Shown here piece by piece: positions 44,966-53,945 of a stretch of DNA of 64,000 bases (positions are counted from its first letter, which is position 1; every line of letters starts with the position of its first letter). The position numbers were made by a program, and so were the translations under genes. Below the pieces are notes generated by a model. That model was not told the origin of the DNA and made no database searches. It was given only the letters and a program-made list of their open reading frames with translations. This DNA is from Maricaulis maris (lineage in GTDB: Bacteria > Pseudomonadota > Alphaproteobacteria > Caulobacterales > Maricaulaceae), in the NCBI RefSeq assembly GCF_003634045.1, contig NZ_RBIM01000004.1, forward strand, positions 1-64,000, read 5' to 3'.

Positions 44966-47491
44966 ATGAAGATCACCAGGATGACCACGACGAAGACGCT
45001 GGCCATGATTGCCGGCTGCGCACTCGCCTTTTCCGCCCTGACGCCGGTCGCGCAGGGGCAGGACAATGACGCGGCGGGCTATGCCGAGACGATTGCCGAA
45101 CTGGAATTGCGCGACGGTTTCATCCCGCTCTATCTCGATCCGTCCGACGGTCGCATCCTGGCCCGGCTAACCGGCGGCGAAGGCAATGACCTTGGTCGCA
45201 TGATCTACACCGCCCGGCTGACATCCGGCCTCGGATCGAATCCGGTCGGACTGGATCGCGGACTCGGCTCAAGCTCCGAAATCCTGCGTTTTTTCCGGGT
45301 CAACGACCGGGTGTTCGCCGAGTTCGAGAATACGGGCTATCGCGCCGAGGGTGCCGGGCCGGACGAGGCTGCGGCGACCCGAAACTCCTTCGCCCGCTCG
45401 GTCATCTGGTCGACCGATATCGTCGCCGAAGAGGGCGGTTCGGTGCTGATCGATCTCGGCGATTTCCTCAAGCGCGATCCGATCGGCACGGTGCGGCAAT
45501 TGTCGAACAGCGGCCAGGGCAGTTTCTCGATCGCTACCGACCGCTCTACCGCCCTTACCGACAGTGCGCTGGTCTTTCCGCAAAATGTTGAAATTGACGC
45601 CCTTCTGACGCTATCCAGCTCCAGTCCAGGGTCGGAAGTGCGGGCTGTGACGCCGGCACCGGAGTCGGTCACCCTCACCGTCCACCACTCCTTCGCGGCC
45701 CTGCCCGAACCCGGCTATGAAGCGCGCGAAGCCGATGATCGCTCGGGCGCGATCACGCTGGATTTCTACGACATGGCAACACCGCTGGACGCCCCCGTCC
45801 GGCGCTCGCTCGCCTTGCGCCACAGGTTGGAGCGTGTTGATCCGTCAGCACAATCCGGGCCAGTCGTCGAACCGATCGTCTATTATCTCGACCGCGGCAC
45901 GCCATCCCTCATCCGTGACGCGCTGATCGAAGGCGGCAACTGGTGGGCCGAGGCCTTCACCGCGGCCGGCTATGAAAACGCCTTCCGTGTCGAGCTTCTG
46001 CCGGAAGGCGCCCACCCGCTCGATGTCCGCTATAATGTCATCCAATGGGTGCACCGCCAGACCCGCGGCTGGTCCTATGGCGGCTCGGTGATTGACCCGC
46101 GTACCGGTGAAATTCTCAAAGGGCATGTCATACTCGGCTCCCAGCGCGTGCGTCAGGATCGCATGATCTTTGAAGGGCTTATGGGAGTGGAAAATACCGG
46201 GACCGGTGCCGCAAATGATCCGCTGGAACTCGCCCTTGCCCGTATCCGGCAGCTCTCGGCGCACGAGATCGGCCACACAATCGGCCTCGCCCACAATTTC
46301 GCCGCCAGCGTCTCGGACCGCGCCTCGGTGATGGACTATCCGGCCCCCCTGGTGACACTCGACAGCAATGGCGAGATCGATACCAGCGCGGCCTATGACA
46401 CCGGCATAGCGGCCTGGGATCGTGTCGCGATTTCATGGCTTTATGGCGAGTTCGGTGAGGGGTCGACAGAGACTGCAGCGCTCAACGCCATTCTTGATGA
46501 CGCCGCCGCCAACGGCCTGCTTTACATCACTGACCGTCATGCCCGCGGCAATGCCAGCGCCCACCCGCTCGCCAATCTGTGGGACAATGGCGCCGATCCG
46601 GTCGCCATGCTTGAGGAGACGCTGGCCGTCCGGGCGCGAGCTCTCGCGGCTTTTGGTCCCCATGTGCTGGCACAGGGCGAACCCGCCAGCGGCCTGCGTC
46701 AGGTGCTGCCGCCGATCTATCTCTACCATCGTTATCAGGTTGAGGCAGTTGGAAAATCCATTGGCGGCGTGGTGTTCAACTACGGGCCCAACCAGGCTGG
46801 CCTGATCGGGCTGACGCCGGTGAGCGCTGCAGATCAGACCCGGGCGCTCGACGCCCTCCTCGCAACGCTCGATCCGCAAGTGCTGGATATTTCCGATGAT
46901 ATCCTCACCCTGATGGTGCCGGCCCCCTTCGCCGACTATGATCCGGCCGCAACGCGGGAACTCTTCCGGTCCGATGATTACCCGGCCTTCAGCCGCACCG
47001 GCGCCGCCGCCGCAGCCGGACAGATCACGCTTGAAGCCATGCTCAACCCGTCCCGGCTGTCCCGCCTGGCGGACCAGGCGGCTCGGGACGGCAGCCAGAT
47101 GAACCTTGCGAGCCTGTTTGACCGGGTCGAGGCGCAATTGTTCGACGCGCCCCGCAATGAGGCGGCCCGGCTGGTGCCGCTGCGCCGGGTGCTCCAGACC
47201 GAATATGTCGCGCAATTGCTCGACATTCTTGTCTCGGACCCCGCCGCACCTTCCGCCGCGGCCCGGCAGCGCCTTGAAACAATTGCTCGCAATGAACCCG
47301 CCCGGCAGCGCAATGACGCAGCAGCCAGCCACCAGCTCTGGCTGGCCCGTGCGGCGGCGGCCGGCCTGGCCCGGTTTGATGAGGGCGAAACGCCGGAGCT
47401 GGTCGACACGCCGGTCCCGCCCGGCAGCCCGATCGGGGCCGACACATGCTGGCATTGCGACAGCGCAAGCTTGCTGGGGCTGGGAGAGTGA
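44966..47491 (+). CDS. Secreted zinc-dependent metalloprotease (DUF5117/DUF4953 type)
   Basis: 841 residues from ATG 44966 (AGGA upstream). A signal peptide ends near residue 32 (PVAQGQ). The zinc site is HEIGHTIGLAH (433-443), the HExxHxxGxxH form, with a Met-turn-like SVMDYPAP after it. The N-terminal DUF5117-like and C-terminal DUF4953-like regions match a family common in marine bacteria. It is periplasmic or exported. Its stop overlaps the next gene's GTG, so the two are coupled. Physiological substrates are unknown. Confidence 0.92.
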   Translation: MKITRMTTTKTLAMIAGCALAFSALTPVAQGQDNDAAGYAETIAELELRDGFIPLYLDPSDGRILARLTGGEGNDLGRMIYTARLTSGLGSNPVGLDRGLGSSSEILRFFRVNDRVFAEFENTGYRAEGAGPDEAAATRNSFARSVIWSTDIVAEEGGSVLIDLGDFLKRDPIGTVRQLSNSGQGSFSIATDRSTALTDSALVFPQNVEIDALLTLSSSSPGSEVRAVTPAPESVTLTVHHSFAALPEPGYEAREADDRSGAITLDFYDMATPLDAPVRRSLALRHRLERVDPSAQSGPVVEPIVYYLDRGTPSLIRDALIEGGNWWAEAFTAAGYENAFRVELLPEGAHPLDVRYNVIQWVHRQTRGWSYGGSVIDPRTGEILKGHVILGSQRVRQDRMIFEGLMGVENTGTGAANDPLELALARIRQLSAHEIGHTIGLAHNFAASVSDRASVMDYPAPLVTLDSNGEIDTSAAYDTGIAAWDRVAISWLYGEFGEGSTETAALNAILDDAAANGLLYITDRHARGNASAHPLANLWDNGADPVAMLEETLAVRARALAAFGPHVLAQGEPASGLRQVLPPIYLYHRYQVEAVGKSIGGVVFNYGPNQAGLIGLTPVSAADQTRALDALLATLDPQVLDISDDILTLMVPAPFADYDPAATRELFRSDDYPAFSRTGAAAAAGQITLEAMLNPSRLSRLADQAARDGSQMNLASLFDRVEAQLFDAPRNEAARLVPLRRVLQTEYVAQLLDILVSDPAAPSAAARQRLETIARNEPARQRNDAAASHQLWLARAAAAGLARFDEGETPELVDTPVPPGSPIGADTCWHCDSASLLGLGE

Positions 47492-48522
47492 AGCGGCAGT
47501 CCCGGTTCGGCCTGGCCACGGTCGCACTCGCGCTCACCGGGTGTTCCGCCGAGACCTGGCAGGTCGAGCGCCAGGACAGCGGTGTCACAACGTCGCTGCG
47601 CGGACTAAGTGTCGTCTCGGACCAGGTCGTCTGGATCGGGGCGCCTGAAGGCGGCGTTTTGCGGACGCTGGACGGCGGCCTGTCCTGGCAGGTCACCACA
47701 GCCGGGCCGGCCGAGGGCGCCGATCTGCGCTCGGCACATGGTTTTGACGACAGCCACGCGCTGTTCATCACAGCAGGCCAGCCCGCCCGGATTCTGGAAA
47801 CGCGAGACGGCGGAGCAAGTTTCACGATCGCCTGGGAAGACGGGAGCGGGTCCGCCTTCTTTGACAGCCTCGCTTTCTGGGATGATAGGCAAGGCCTTGC
47901 TTTTTCCGACCCGGTCGATGGTCAATTCCTGATCCTCCGAACACGCGATGGGGGGGCGAGTTGGGAACAGGTCGAAGGACTACCCGAACCGCTTGACGGC
48001 GAAGCCGGGTTTGCCGCTTCCAACACGTCGATCGCGCTTGCCCCGGACGGTTGCGCCTATATCGGAACCGGGGGCGGTGCCATCGCCCGCGTTCTCGCAA
48101 GTTGTGATTTCGGCGAGAGCTGGGTCGCGCGGCCTGCGCCTCTGGCGGCGGGGTCCGGCGGGGCCGGGATTTTCGCGCTGGCAGCCGGGCCGGACGGCCT
48201 GCTGGCAGCAGTCGGTGGCGATTACCAGGACCCGGAACGCCGGGACGGCACATTCGCCCTGACCAGGGATGGTGGCGCAAGCTGGGTCTGGGGCGATCCG
48301 CAGCCGAATGGCTACCGCTCTGACATCAGCCCGCTCGGCGATGGCTGGATGTCGGTGGGCACGAATGGTGTGGATCTGGGTCGTGTGAGTGGCGACACCA
48401 TTAGCTGGGAGGCGAGCGGCTGGGAGATTGCCGCTCCCAATGCGGTTGCCTTTTCACCGTCCGGCGAGACCGGCTGGATCATTGGTGCCAATGGCGGCAT
48501 CTGGCGGTTGACGGCCCAATAG
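47488..48522 (+). CDS. YCF48/BNR-repeat lipoprotein
   Basis: 344 residues from GTG 47488, overlapping the metalloprotease stop, behind GGGAGAG. The lipoprotein signal ends LALTGC with Cys19 as the lipidated residue. The rest is a beta-propeller with repeated RTLDGGLSW, ETRDGGASF and RTRDGGASW motifs (Asp-box/BNR), as in YCF48-like or sortilin-like propellers. It probably sits on the outer membrane facing the periplasm or outside. Coupling suggests it helps or binds the protease. Confidence 0.88.
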   Translation: MKRQSRFGLATVALALTGCSAETWQVERQDSGVTTSLRGLSVVSDQVVWIGAPEGGVLRTLDGGLSWQVTTAGPAEGADLRSAHGFDDSHALFITAGQPARILETRDGGASFTIAWEDGSGSAFFDSLAFWDDRQGLAFSDPVDGQFLILRTRDGGASWEQVEGLPEPLDGEAGFAASNTSIALAPDGCAYIGTGGGAIARVLASCDFGESWVARPAPLAAGSGGAGIFALAAGPDGLLAAVGGDYQDPERRDGTFALTRDGGASWVWGDPQPNGYRSDISPLGDGWMSVGTNGVDLGRVSGDTISWEASGWEIAAPNAVAFSPSGETGWIIGANGGIWRLTAQ

Positions 48523-48524
48523 AA

Positions 48525-48551
48525 ACGGGCCCGGCGCAAGGCCGGGCCCGT
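48525..48551. terminator. Hairpin between convergent genes
   Basis: An 11-base perfect stem, ACGGGCCCGGC (48525-48535) and GCCGGGCCCGT (48541-48551), with a five-base loop, right after the lipoprotein stop. There is no T-run on the plus side; TTTC follows the stem on the minus side. Confidence 0.65.
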
Positions 48552-48585
48552 CAATGCGTTCGCGTTAAGCGGAGGGTTGCCGCGA

Positions 48586-49257
48586 CTAACCGCCGAAGCT
48601 CTGCGAGAAGGACAGGACGACCGACTCATTGCCGCCACCCGACACATCGTGAGCGCGCAGGCCCCAACCGACATTGTCGAAGATCGTGCCAGAGAGGCCG
48701 ATGCTATAATCCTCATAATCCGCGCCTGAGAAGTCATCGAAGCGACTGGCTCCGACACGGCCGTCCAGCGTGATGCCGGCGCCGATTTCCAGACCGAGGC
48801 CGGTCTCGAGATAGATGGCCGGGCCGGTCTCGCCGTAGAATTCCGGCGAATAGGACAGCTTGGCGTCCCAGCTCAGGATGTCGAAGCTGCGCGCAATGCC
48901 GCCATAGAACTCGAAGAAGTTCTGATCGCCCCCGGCACTCGGGCTATCGGGATAGGCATAGTAGATGCCGCCAACGTCAAAGTCGAAACCGCCTGCGGCG
49001 AAGCCGTAACCGCCATAGAGGTCGAGTTCCATGGTGGTGTCGTCGCTGAAATCGACGCTGGACGCCCACACACCGCCATAGAAGCCACCGCTTTCGACGT
49101 CAAAGCCGCCGGAAATCGCCGGGCCATTATCGGTCTGGGTGATGCCGCGGAAGATATAGTCCGTCGCGAGTGCGACATTGCCGGTGATTTCCTGGGCGGC
49201 AACCGGGGCGGTGAAGCAGCAGGCCGCGAGGCCGAGGGCGAGAAACTTGGTTTTCAT
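48586..49257 (-). CDS. TorF-family putative porin
   Basis: 223 residues. A signal peptide ends near residue 21 (TAPVAAQ). The mature protein starts with the TorF hallmark TGNVALATDYIFRGITQT and continues as alternating beta strands with many aromatic and Gly residues, ending in a beta-strand (VVLSFSQSFGG). It is an outer-membrane barrel of unknown solute. It lies downstream of amt with a terminator between, so it is a separate unit. Confidence 0.9.
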   Translation of the reverse strand: MKTKFLALGLAACCFTAPVAAQEITGNVALATDYIFRGITQTDNGPAISGGFDVESGGFYGGVWASSVDFSDDTTMELDLYGGYGFAAGGFDFDVGGIYYAYPDSPSAGGDQNFFEFYGGIARSFDILSWDAKLSYSPEFYGETGPAIYLETGLGLEIGAGITLDGRVGASRFDDFSGADYEDYSIGLSGTIFDNVGWGLRAHDVSGGGNESVVLSFSQSFGG

Positions 49258-49460
49258 GACTTACTCCTGGGTGGAAAATCGGGTGTTGATGGTCTGGATT
49301 TCAGAGTGCTCCGGCCCGCTGGTCGGGAGCGCAGCTCTCCCGTTGACCGCGTGACGACCGGCGCGGATTTCAGTGTCTGCAGGGAGGTCGGGCTGGACCG
49401 GCGCTCCGGGGTTGATGAAACGGTCTGGCTTGGCTGCGGGACGGCCCCGTCCGGCGGCGG

Positions 49461-49497
49461 GGCCGGATCCGGCGAGACAGGCTCACCGGATCCGGCC
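49461..49497 (-). terminator. Hairpin after the ammonium transporter gene
   Basis: A 12-base perfect stem (GGCCGGATCCGG at 49461-49472, CCGGATCCGGCC at 49486-49497) sits just past the amt stop. It lacks a T-run. The rest of the 250-base gap to the porin gene shows no other structure. Confidence 0.65.
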
Positions 49498-49507
49498 ACA
49501 TGTGCCG

Positions 49508-50857
49508 TTACTGCGCCGGGGCCGACGTCTTTCCCACGTCACTGGCGAAGATCGAGCCGGCATTGTGTCCCAGCTCGGACAGGTCGCCACCGACATTCTC
49601 GGCATCCGGTGACAGTCGGATCCCGACCGTGATCTTGAGGACCAGCCAGACGACGAAGCTGGTGGCGAAGACAAAGGCACCGATGGCGCCGACCCCGACC
49701 GCCTGACCGAAGAAGGTCGCGTCGGAATTGGTCAGCGGCACCGCCATCGTGCCCCAGATACCGGCGAACAGGTGGACCGGGATGGCGCCGACGACGTCGT
49801 CGATGCGGACCAGTTCCAGCAGTTTGGCACCGAATGTCGCGATCACGGAACCCACCGCACCGATGGCGATGGCCTCCATGATGGTCGGCGTCAGCGGCTC
49901 GGCGGTGATGGCCACAAGACCGGCGAGGGCGCCGTTGAGGCAATAGGCCAGATTGGCCTTGCCGCCACCGAGCAGCATGGACAGAAGATAAGCCGTCACC
50001 ACACCGCCGGCTGCGGCCATATTGGTGTTGGCGAAGATCTGCGAGATCGCGACCGCATCGGCCGAGGACCCCAGGGCGAGCTGGGAGGCGCCGTTGAAGC
50101 CGAACCAGCCGAACCAGAGGATGAAGGTGCCCAGCGTGGCGAGCGGCAAGGAGCCGGGTATCATGGGCTTGGCGTCTGGGCCGAACCGCCCGGCGCGGGC
50201 ACCGAGCAGAATGGCACCGGCGAGCGCCGCCCAGCCACCGGTCGAGTGAACGAGGGTGGAGCCAGCAAAATCAGAGAAGCCGAACTCGGCATCCAGCCAG
50301 CCGCCGCCCCACTCCCAGCTGCCCTGGATCGGGTAGATCACCGCAGTCAGGACAACGACAAAGATGAAGAAGGGACCCAGCTTGACCCGTTCGGCGATCG
50401 TGCCGGAGACAATCGAAGCCGCAGTGGCCACGAACACCATCTGGAAGAACCAGTCTGATGCCGCCGCATAGCCGGTTCCCAGGTCAATCGCCTCATCGCT
50501 GGCCACCTCGGAGGGAGCCCAGATTTCAGGGATGCCGAAATAGGGGGTCTGCCCGCCATACATGACCTGATAGCCGACCAAGTAGAACATGATGCCGGCG
50601 ATCGAGTAGAGGGCGATGTTTTTGAGGCAGATCGCGGCCGTGTGCTTGGTGCGCACGAAACCGGCTTCCAACATGGCGAACCCGGCCGCCATGAGCATGA
50701 CCAGGAACCCCCCGATCAGGAATAAGAGCGTGTTGAAAACAAACGCTGTTTCCTCTGACACCTCGGCGTGGGCGGCACCGGTCAAACCGATACCTGCCAC
50801 CACGGCGCACAATGCGCCCCTGGCCAGTGTCTTGTTCATCTGTGTTCTGCCAATCAT
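49508..50857 (-). CDS. amt: Ammonium transporter (Amt/MEP/Rh)
   Basis: 449 residues from ATG 50857, behind GGGGGG; ATG 50839 is possible. A cleavable signal (about 1-31, ending AAHA) is followed by 11 membrane segments. Typical Amt stretches are AGFAMLEAGFVRTKH, GSTLVHSTGGWAALAGAILLGAR and WFGWFGFNGAS. The C-terminal tail is short. It imports ammonium across the inner membrane. No glnK gene precedes it, unlike the common glnK-amtB order; the upstream 570 bases are gene-free. Confidence 0.96.
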   Translation of the reverse strand: MIGRTQMNKTLARGALCAVVAGIGLTGAAHAEVSEETAFVFNTLLFLIGGFLVMLMAAGFAMLEAGFVRTKHTAAICLKNIALYSIAGIMFYLVGYQVMYGGQTPYFGIPEIWAPSEVASDEAIDLGTGYAAASDWFFQMVFVATAASIVSGTIAERVKLGPFFIFVVVLTAVIYPIQGSWEWGGGWLDAEFGFSDFAGSTLVHSTGGWAALAGAILLGARAGRFGPDAKPMIPGSLPLATLGTFILWFGWFGFNGASQLALGSSADAVAISQIFANTNMAAAGGVVTAYLLSMLLGGGKANLAYCLNGALAGLVAITAEPLTPTIMEAIAIGAVGSVIATFGAKLLELVRIDDVVGAIPVHLFAGIWGTMAVPLTNSDATFFGQAVGVGAIGAFVFATSFVVWLVLKITVGIRLSPDAENVGGDLSELGHNAGSIFASDVGKTSAPAQ

Positions 50858-51427
50858 TGGGATCCCCCCGTTCTGGCAACTGCCCCTCACCATCCGGCCT
50901 GTCATCAGGTCGCGAACAGGGCTGCGGACTGCCCGCAGCACTTGAAAAAACTTGTCGAGGATCAATGAGTTGACGGTCGCCATACGTGGCGCGCACCAGC
51001 GAAAACCCTGTGGTTTCGCCGTCCCTCACGATCCGCACCACATCGCTGTGGTGACGGATCCAATCTGTGCGCTCTGTGGTCAGGTCACCTTGAGGCGACT
51101 CTTGATATCATCAGTGTAGGACCCATTATGCTGCATCGCAACAAATTTCTCCGAACGATGCATTTGCGGTGCTTTTTTTCACCGCGGGTCCAAATATTGC
51201 TCCGACCTGCAAATTTCTTCTCCGGGAAAGAGGCTGGCGTCGGCCGCCGCCAGCAGTTCAATCCACAGAGTCGCGACATGATCGGATGTCGCCCGAAAAT
51301 TTGCTGCGCGCGCTCAATGTTCCGTCAACCGGTTAATCAGGATTCCGGTGCTGACGTTTCCCGCTGCACGAAAATGAACAGGCCTGCCTGCCGATGCAGC
51401 AAGGTGAACCGGCCGTCACATGGCGCT
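50858..51427. other. Gene-free region upstream of amt
   Basis: About 570 bases with lower GC and several dyads. The strongest is 51030-51060: CACCACA-tcgc-TGTGGTG inside GATCCG/CGGATC arms. Others are TGCATCG (51132-51138) with CGATGCA (51156-51162), and GCGGTG (51166-51171) with CACCGC (51180-51185) around a T-run. The amt promoter and 5' leader must lie here. No glnK remnant was recognised, and I found no clear sigma-54 site. Confidence 0.5.
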
Positions 51428-51805
51428 TCAGGCCTCGTCTTGAGGTCCCTCAGGGCGGCTCAAAATGAAATAGGCGGCACCGGACAGGACCAGCGCCTGT
51501 ATCGCGATCAGGAGCGGGCGAAGCCCCAAGGCGATGCTGATCAGCAATGCCGCCAGCATCGCGCCAACCGCAAAATACTTGGTCCGCCGGCCAATACTGC
51601 CATGGTCATGCCAGTTGCGGATCAAGGGGCCGAACTGCCGGTGCGACAACAGCCAAGCATGCAGGCGGGGCGAGGAGCGGGCGAAGAAAAAGGCCGCAAG
51701 CAGGAGAAAGGGTGTCGTCGGCACAAGTGGCAGCACGACACCGGCGATCGCCAGGGCCACAAAGACCAGGCCAAGCCCGCGCCAGATCATGCGTTTCAAC
51801 CACAT
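51428..51805 (-). CDS. DUF454 (YbaN-like) inner-membrane protein
   Basis: 125 residues with about four membrane segments. The family signature is PLVPTTPFLLLAAFFFARSSPR, followed by HAWLLSHRQFGPLIRNW. YbaN proteins are of unknown function. It is monocistronic, divergent from the ilv leader region. Confidence 0.9.
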   Translation of the reverse strand: MWLKRMIWRGLGLVFVALAIAGVVLPLVPTTPFLLLAAFFFARSSPRLHAWLLSHRQFGPLIRNWHDHGSIGRRTKYFAVGAMLAALLISIALGLRPLLIAIQALVLSGAAYFILSRPEGPQDEA

Positions 51806-51996
51806 CGTGGCAACCTACCCTGTTTCGCGCGCGCGAGCGCGTAGTATTCCAGTGCTCAAAAGCCTCATTCCGGGAATGAACCTGCCGCTTTGTGCCAAAA
51901 TTTGAGCTTCGGTGCAGTTTTTTTCCAAATCGGGGTTGCCTTAACCAAATTCACCGGTCACGTTGCACCGCAATAGAGTTCTGGAAAGCCGATCTG

Positions 51997-52134
51997 ATGA
52001 TCACTGCGTACGCCCTGCCGGTTGCACCGGCCGCTGCCCTGACCGGCGAGCGGGCGAACACGCTCGGCCTCCTCCTTCTCGTACTTGTACTTATTATCCC
52101 CACCATAACGGGAGCGGTTAGCGCGCCTGCCTGA
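51997..52134 (+). CDS. Leader peptide of the ilv-leu operon
   Basis: A 45-residue ORF whose middle reads [12 protein letters not shown], followed by PTITG: Leu, Val and Ile codons in a row just before the attenuator hairpins. The run uses codons scarce in this GC-rich DNA (GTA, CTT, ATT, ATA), as expected for ribosome-stalling control codons. Its stop (52132-52134) lies about 60 bases before the T-run and 87 bases before ilvD. Its function is to sense charged tRNA(Leu/Val/Ile), by the known mechanism of ilv/leu leaders. Confidence 0.9.
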   Translation: MITAYALPVAPAAALTGERANTLGLLLLVLVLIIPTITGAVSAPA

Positions 52135-52176
52135 CGAGAGACCTCGGACACGCAGACACAAAAAACCCCGCTCCCG
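52031..52176 (+). promoter_or_regulatory. Attenuator: competing RNA hairpins of the ilv-leu leader
   Basis: Segment 2, CGGGAGCGG (52109-52117), can pair with segment 3, CCGCTCCCG (52168-52176), the left arm of the terminator, giving an antiterminator. Segment 2 can instead pair with CCGCTgCCC (52031-52039, one bulged G) inside the leader coding region, which frees the terminator. Ribosome stalling on the Leu/Val/Ile run (about 52066-52105) would cover segment 1 and favour antitermination. Confidence 0.82.
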
Positions 52177-52196
52177 GACACGGAGCGGGGTTTTTT
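52160..52196 (+). terminator. Attenuator terminator before ilvD
   Basis: Stem CCCCGCTCC (52166-52174) / GGAGCGGGG (52182-52190) with a seven-base loop, extended by A6/T6 pairing and followed by the T-run 52191-52196. It lies 24 bases before the ilvD ATG, inside the transcription unit. Confidence 0.93.
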
Positions 52197-52220
52197 GTGT
52201 TTCGAACCACGGAACATGAA

Positions 52221-53945
52221 ATGACCCAGGACCACCGCAAATCCTCAGACGCCATCACGGCAGGCCCGGCCCGCGCGCCGGCCCGTGCCATGTTGCGCGC
52301 CACCGGCATGGAGGATGGCGATTTCGACAAGCCGATGATCGGGGTGATCAACACCTGGACCACGGTCACGCCCTGCAACATGCATTTGGCCGATCTCGCC
52401 GAGCCGGTCCGTGAGGCCGTGCGCGAGGCCGGCGGCCATCCGGTCGACTTCAACACCATTGTTGTCTCCGACGGCATCTCGATGGGCACCGAGGGCATGC
52501 GCGCCTCACTGATCTCACGCGAGGTGATCACTGACTCGATCGAGCTGGCGACGCGCGGCCATAGCCTGGACGGCGTCGTCATCCTGGTTGGCTGTGACAA
52601 GACCATCCCGGCCGCCGCCATGGCACTGGCCCGGATGGATGTGCCCGGCTGCATCCTCTATGGCGGCACGATCATGCCCGGCAAGCTGGGCGACCAGGCC
52701 CTGTCGATCCAGGACGTGTTCGAGGCCGTCGGTGCCCACGCCGCCGGCACACTCGACGATGCCGGCCTGGCCAAGGTCGAAAAAGCCGCCTGCCCCGGCG
52801 CCGGTGCCTGTGGTGGCCAGTTCACGGCCAATACCATGGCCATGATCCTGACCATGCTGGGCCTGTCGCCGATGGGCGTGAACGACATCCCGGCGCCGCA
52901 CCCTGAGAAACCAGCGGCCGCCGCCCGCTGCGGCCGACTGGCTGTCGAATTGGCGAAATCCGGCACCACGCCGCGCCGTTTCATCACCGAAGCCTCCCTG
53001 CGCAACGCCGTCATCGCTGCTTCGGCCTCCGGCGGCTCAACCAATGCTGTCCTGCACGTCGCCGCCATCGCGGCTGAAGCGGGTGTGCCGTTCGACATTG
53101 CCGATTTCGACCGCATCTCCAGCCAGGCCCCCGTCATCACCGATCTGAAGCCCGGCGGTCGTTTCCTGGCCCACCACATGTTCCTGGCCGGCGGCTCGCG
53201 CCTGTTCGGCCAACGCCTGATCGAGGGCGGTCTCCTGACCGACACACCGACCGTGACCGGTCAGAGCCTGCACGCCGAATGCGCCAGCGCCACCGAGGCC
53301 AAAAATCAGCGCGTCATTCACAGCGTCGCCAATCCGGTCAAACCCGATGGCGGCTTCCGCGTCCTGACCGGCGATCTGGCGCCCGAGGGCGCCGTCCTGA
53401 AACTGTCCGGCCATGACCGCTCGGAATTCTCCGGTCCGGCCCGCGTTTTTGAGTGCGAGGAGGATGCCTTTGCCGCCGTTGAGTCCAATTCGGTCAAGGC
53501 CGGCGACATCATCATCATCCGCAATGAAGGCCCCAAGGGCGGCCCCGGCATGCGTGAAATGCTGGGCGTCACCGCGGCCTTGGTCGGCCAGGGCCTGGCC
53601 GGCGATGTCGCCCTGGTCACCGATGGCCGCTTTTCCGGCGCCTCCAAGGGTTTCGTGATCGGCCATGTCAGCCCGGAAGCGGCTGATGGCGGCCCGATCG
53701 GCCGGGTCCGCAATGGCGACATGATCCGTATCGATGTCGCCGCCCGCCGGATCGATGTCGAGGCCGATCTGGCCAATCGCCCGCAATCCACCTCCGGCCG
53801 GCCCGCACCGACCGGTGTCTTCGCCAAATACGCCGCCCTGGTCGCTTCGGCCTCGCGCGGCGCCACCACCCTCATCGCGCCGTCGCCCGCCAAGGCGTCG
53901 CCGCAACCCACAGCCATGCAATCCAAGCAGGAGATGCCCGCATGA
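52221..53945 (+). CDS. ilvD: Dihydroxy-acid dehydratase
   Basis: 574 residues from ATG 52221 (GGAA upstream; GTG 52197 would lie in the terminator T-run and is unlikely). Cluster-binding cysteines are Cys52 (TPCNMH), Cys125 (VGCDKT) and Cys196 (GAGACGGQ). It dehydrates dihydroxy-isovalerate and dihydroxy-methylvalerate to the 2-oxo acids for Val and Ile. It is the first structural gene after the attenuator and overlaps ilvC by ATGA. Confidence 0.96.
   Translation: MTQDHRKSSDAITAGPARAPARAMLRATGMEDGDFDKPMIGVINTWTTVTPCNMHLADLAEPVREAVREAGGHPVDFNTIVVSDGISMGTEGMRASLISREVITDSIELATRGHSLDGVVILVGCDKTIPAAAMALARMDVPGCILYGGTIMPGKLGDQALSIQDVFEAVGAHAAGTLDDAGLAKVEKAACPGAGACGGQFTANTMAMILTMLGLSPMGVNDIPAPHPEKPAAAARCGRLAVELAKSGTTPRRFITEASLRNAVIAASASGGSTNAVLHVAAIAAEAGVPFDIADFDRISSQAPVITDLKPGGRFLAHHMFLAGGSRLFGQRLIEGGLLTDTPTVTGQSLHAECASATEAKNQRVIHSVANPVKPDGGFRVLTGDLAPEGAVLKLSGHDRSEFSGPARVFECEEDAFAAVESNSVKAGDIIIIRNEGPKGGPGMREMLGVTAALVGQGLAGDVALVTDGRFSGASKGFVIGHVSPEAADGGPIGRVRNGDMIRIDVAARRIDVEADLANRPQSTSGRPAPTGVFAKYAALVASASRGATTLIAPSPAKASPQPTAMQSKQEMPA

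Noticed and set aside
50526-51041. ORF overlapping the amt start, considered as a possible glnK
   Set aside because: It lacks any PII-type T-loop or motif and mostly overlaps amt in another frame.
51128-51844. ORF crossing the region upstream of amt and antisense to the DUF454 gene
   Set aside because: Cysteine/arginine-rich chance frame that overlaps a recognised family member on the other strand.
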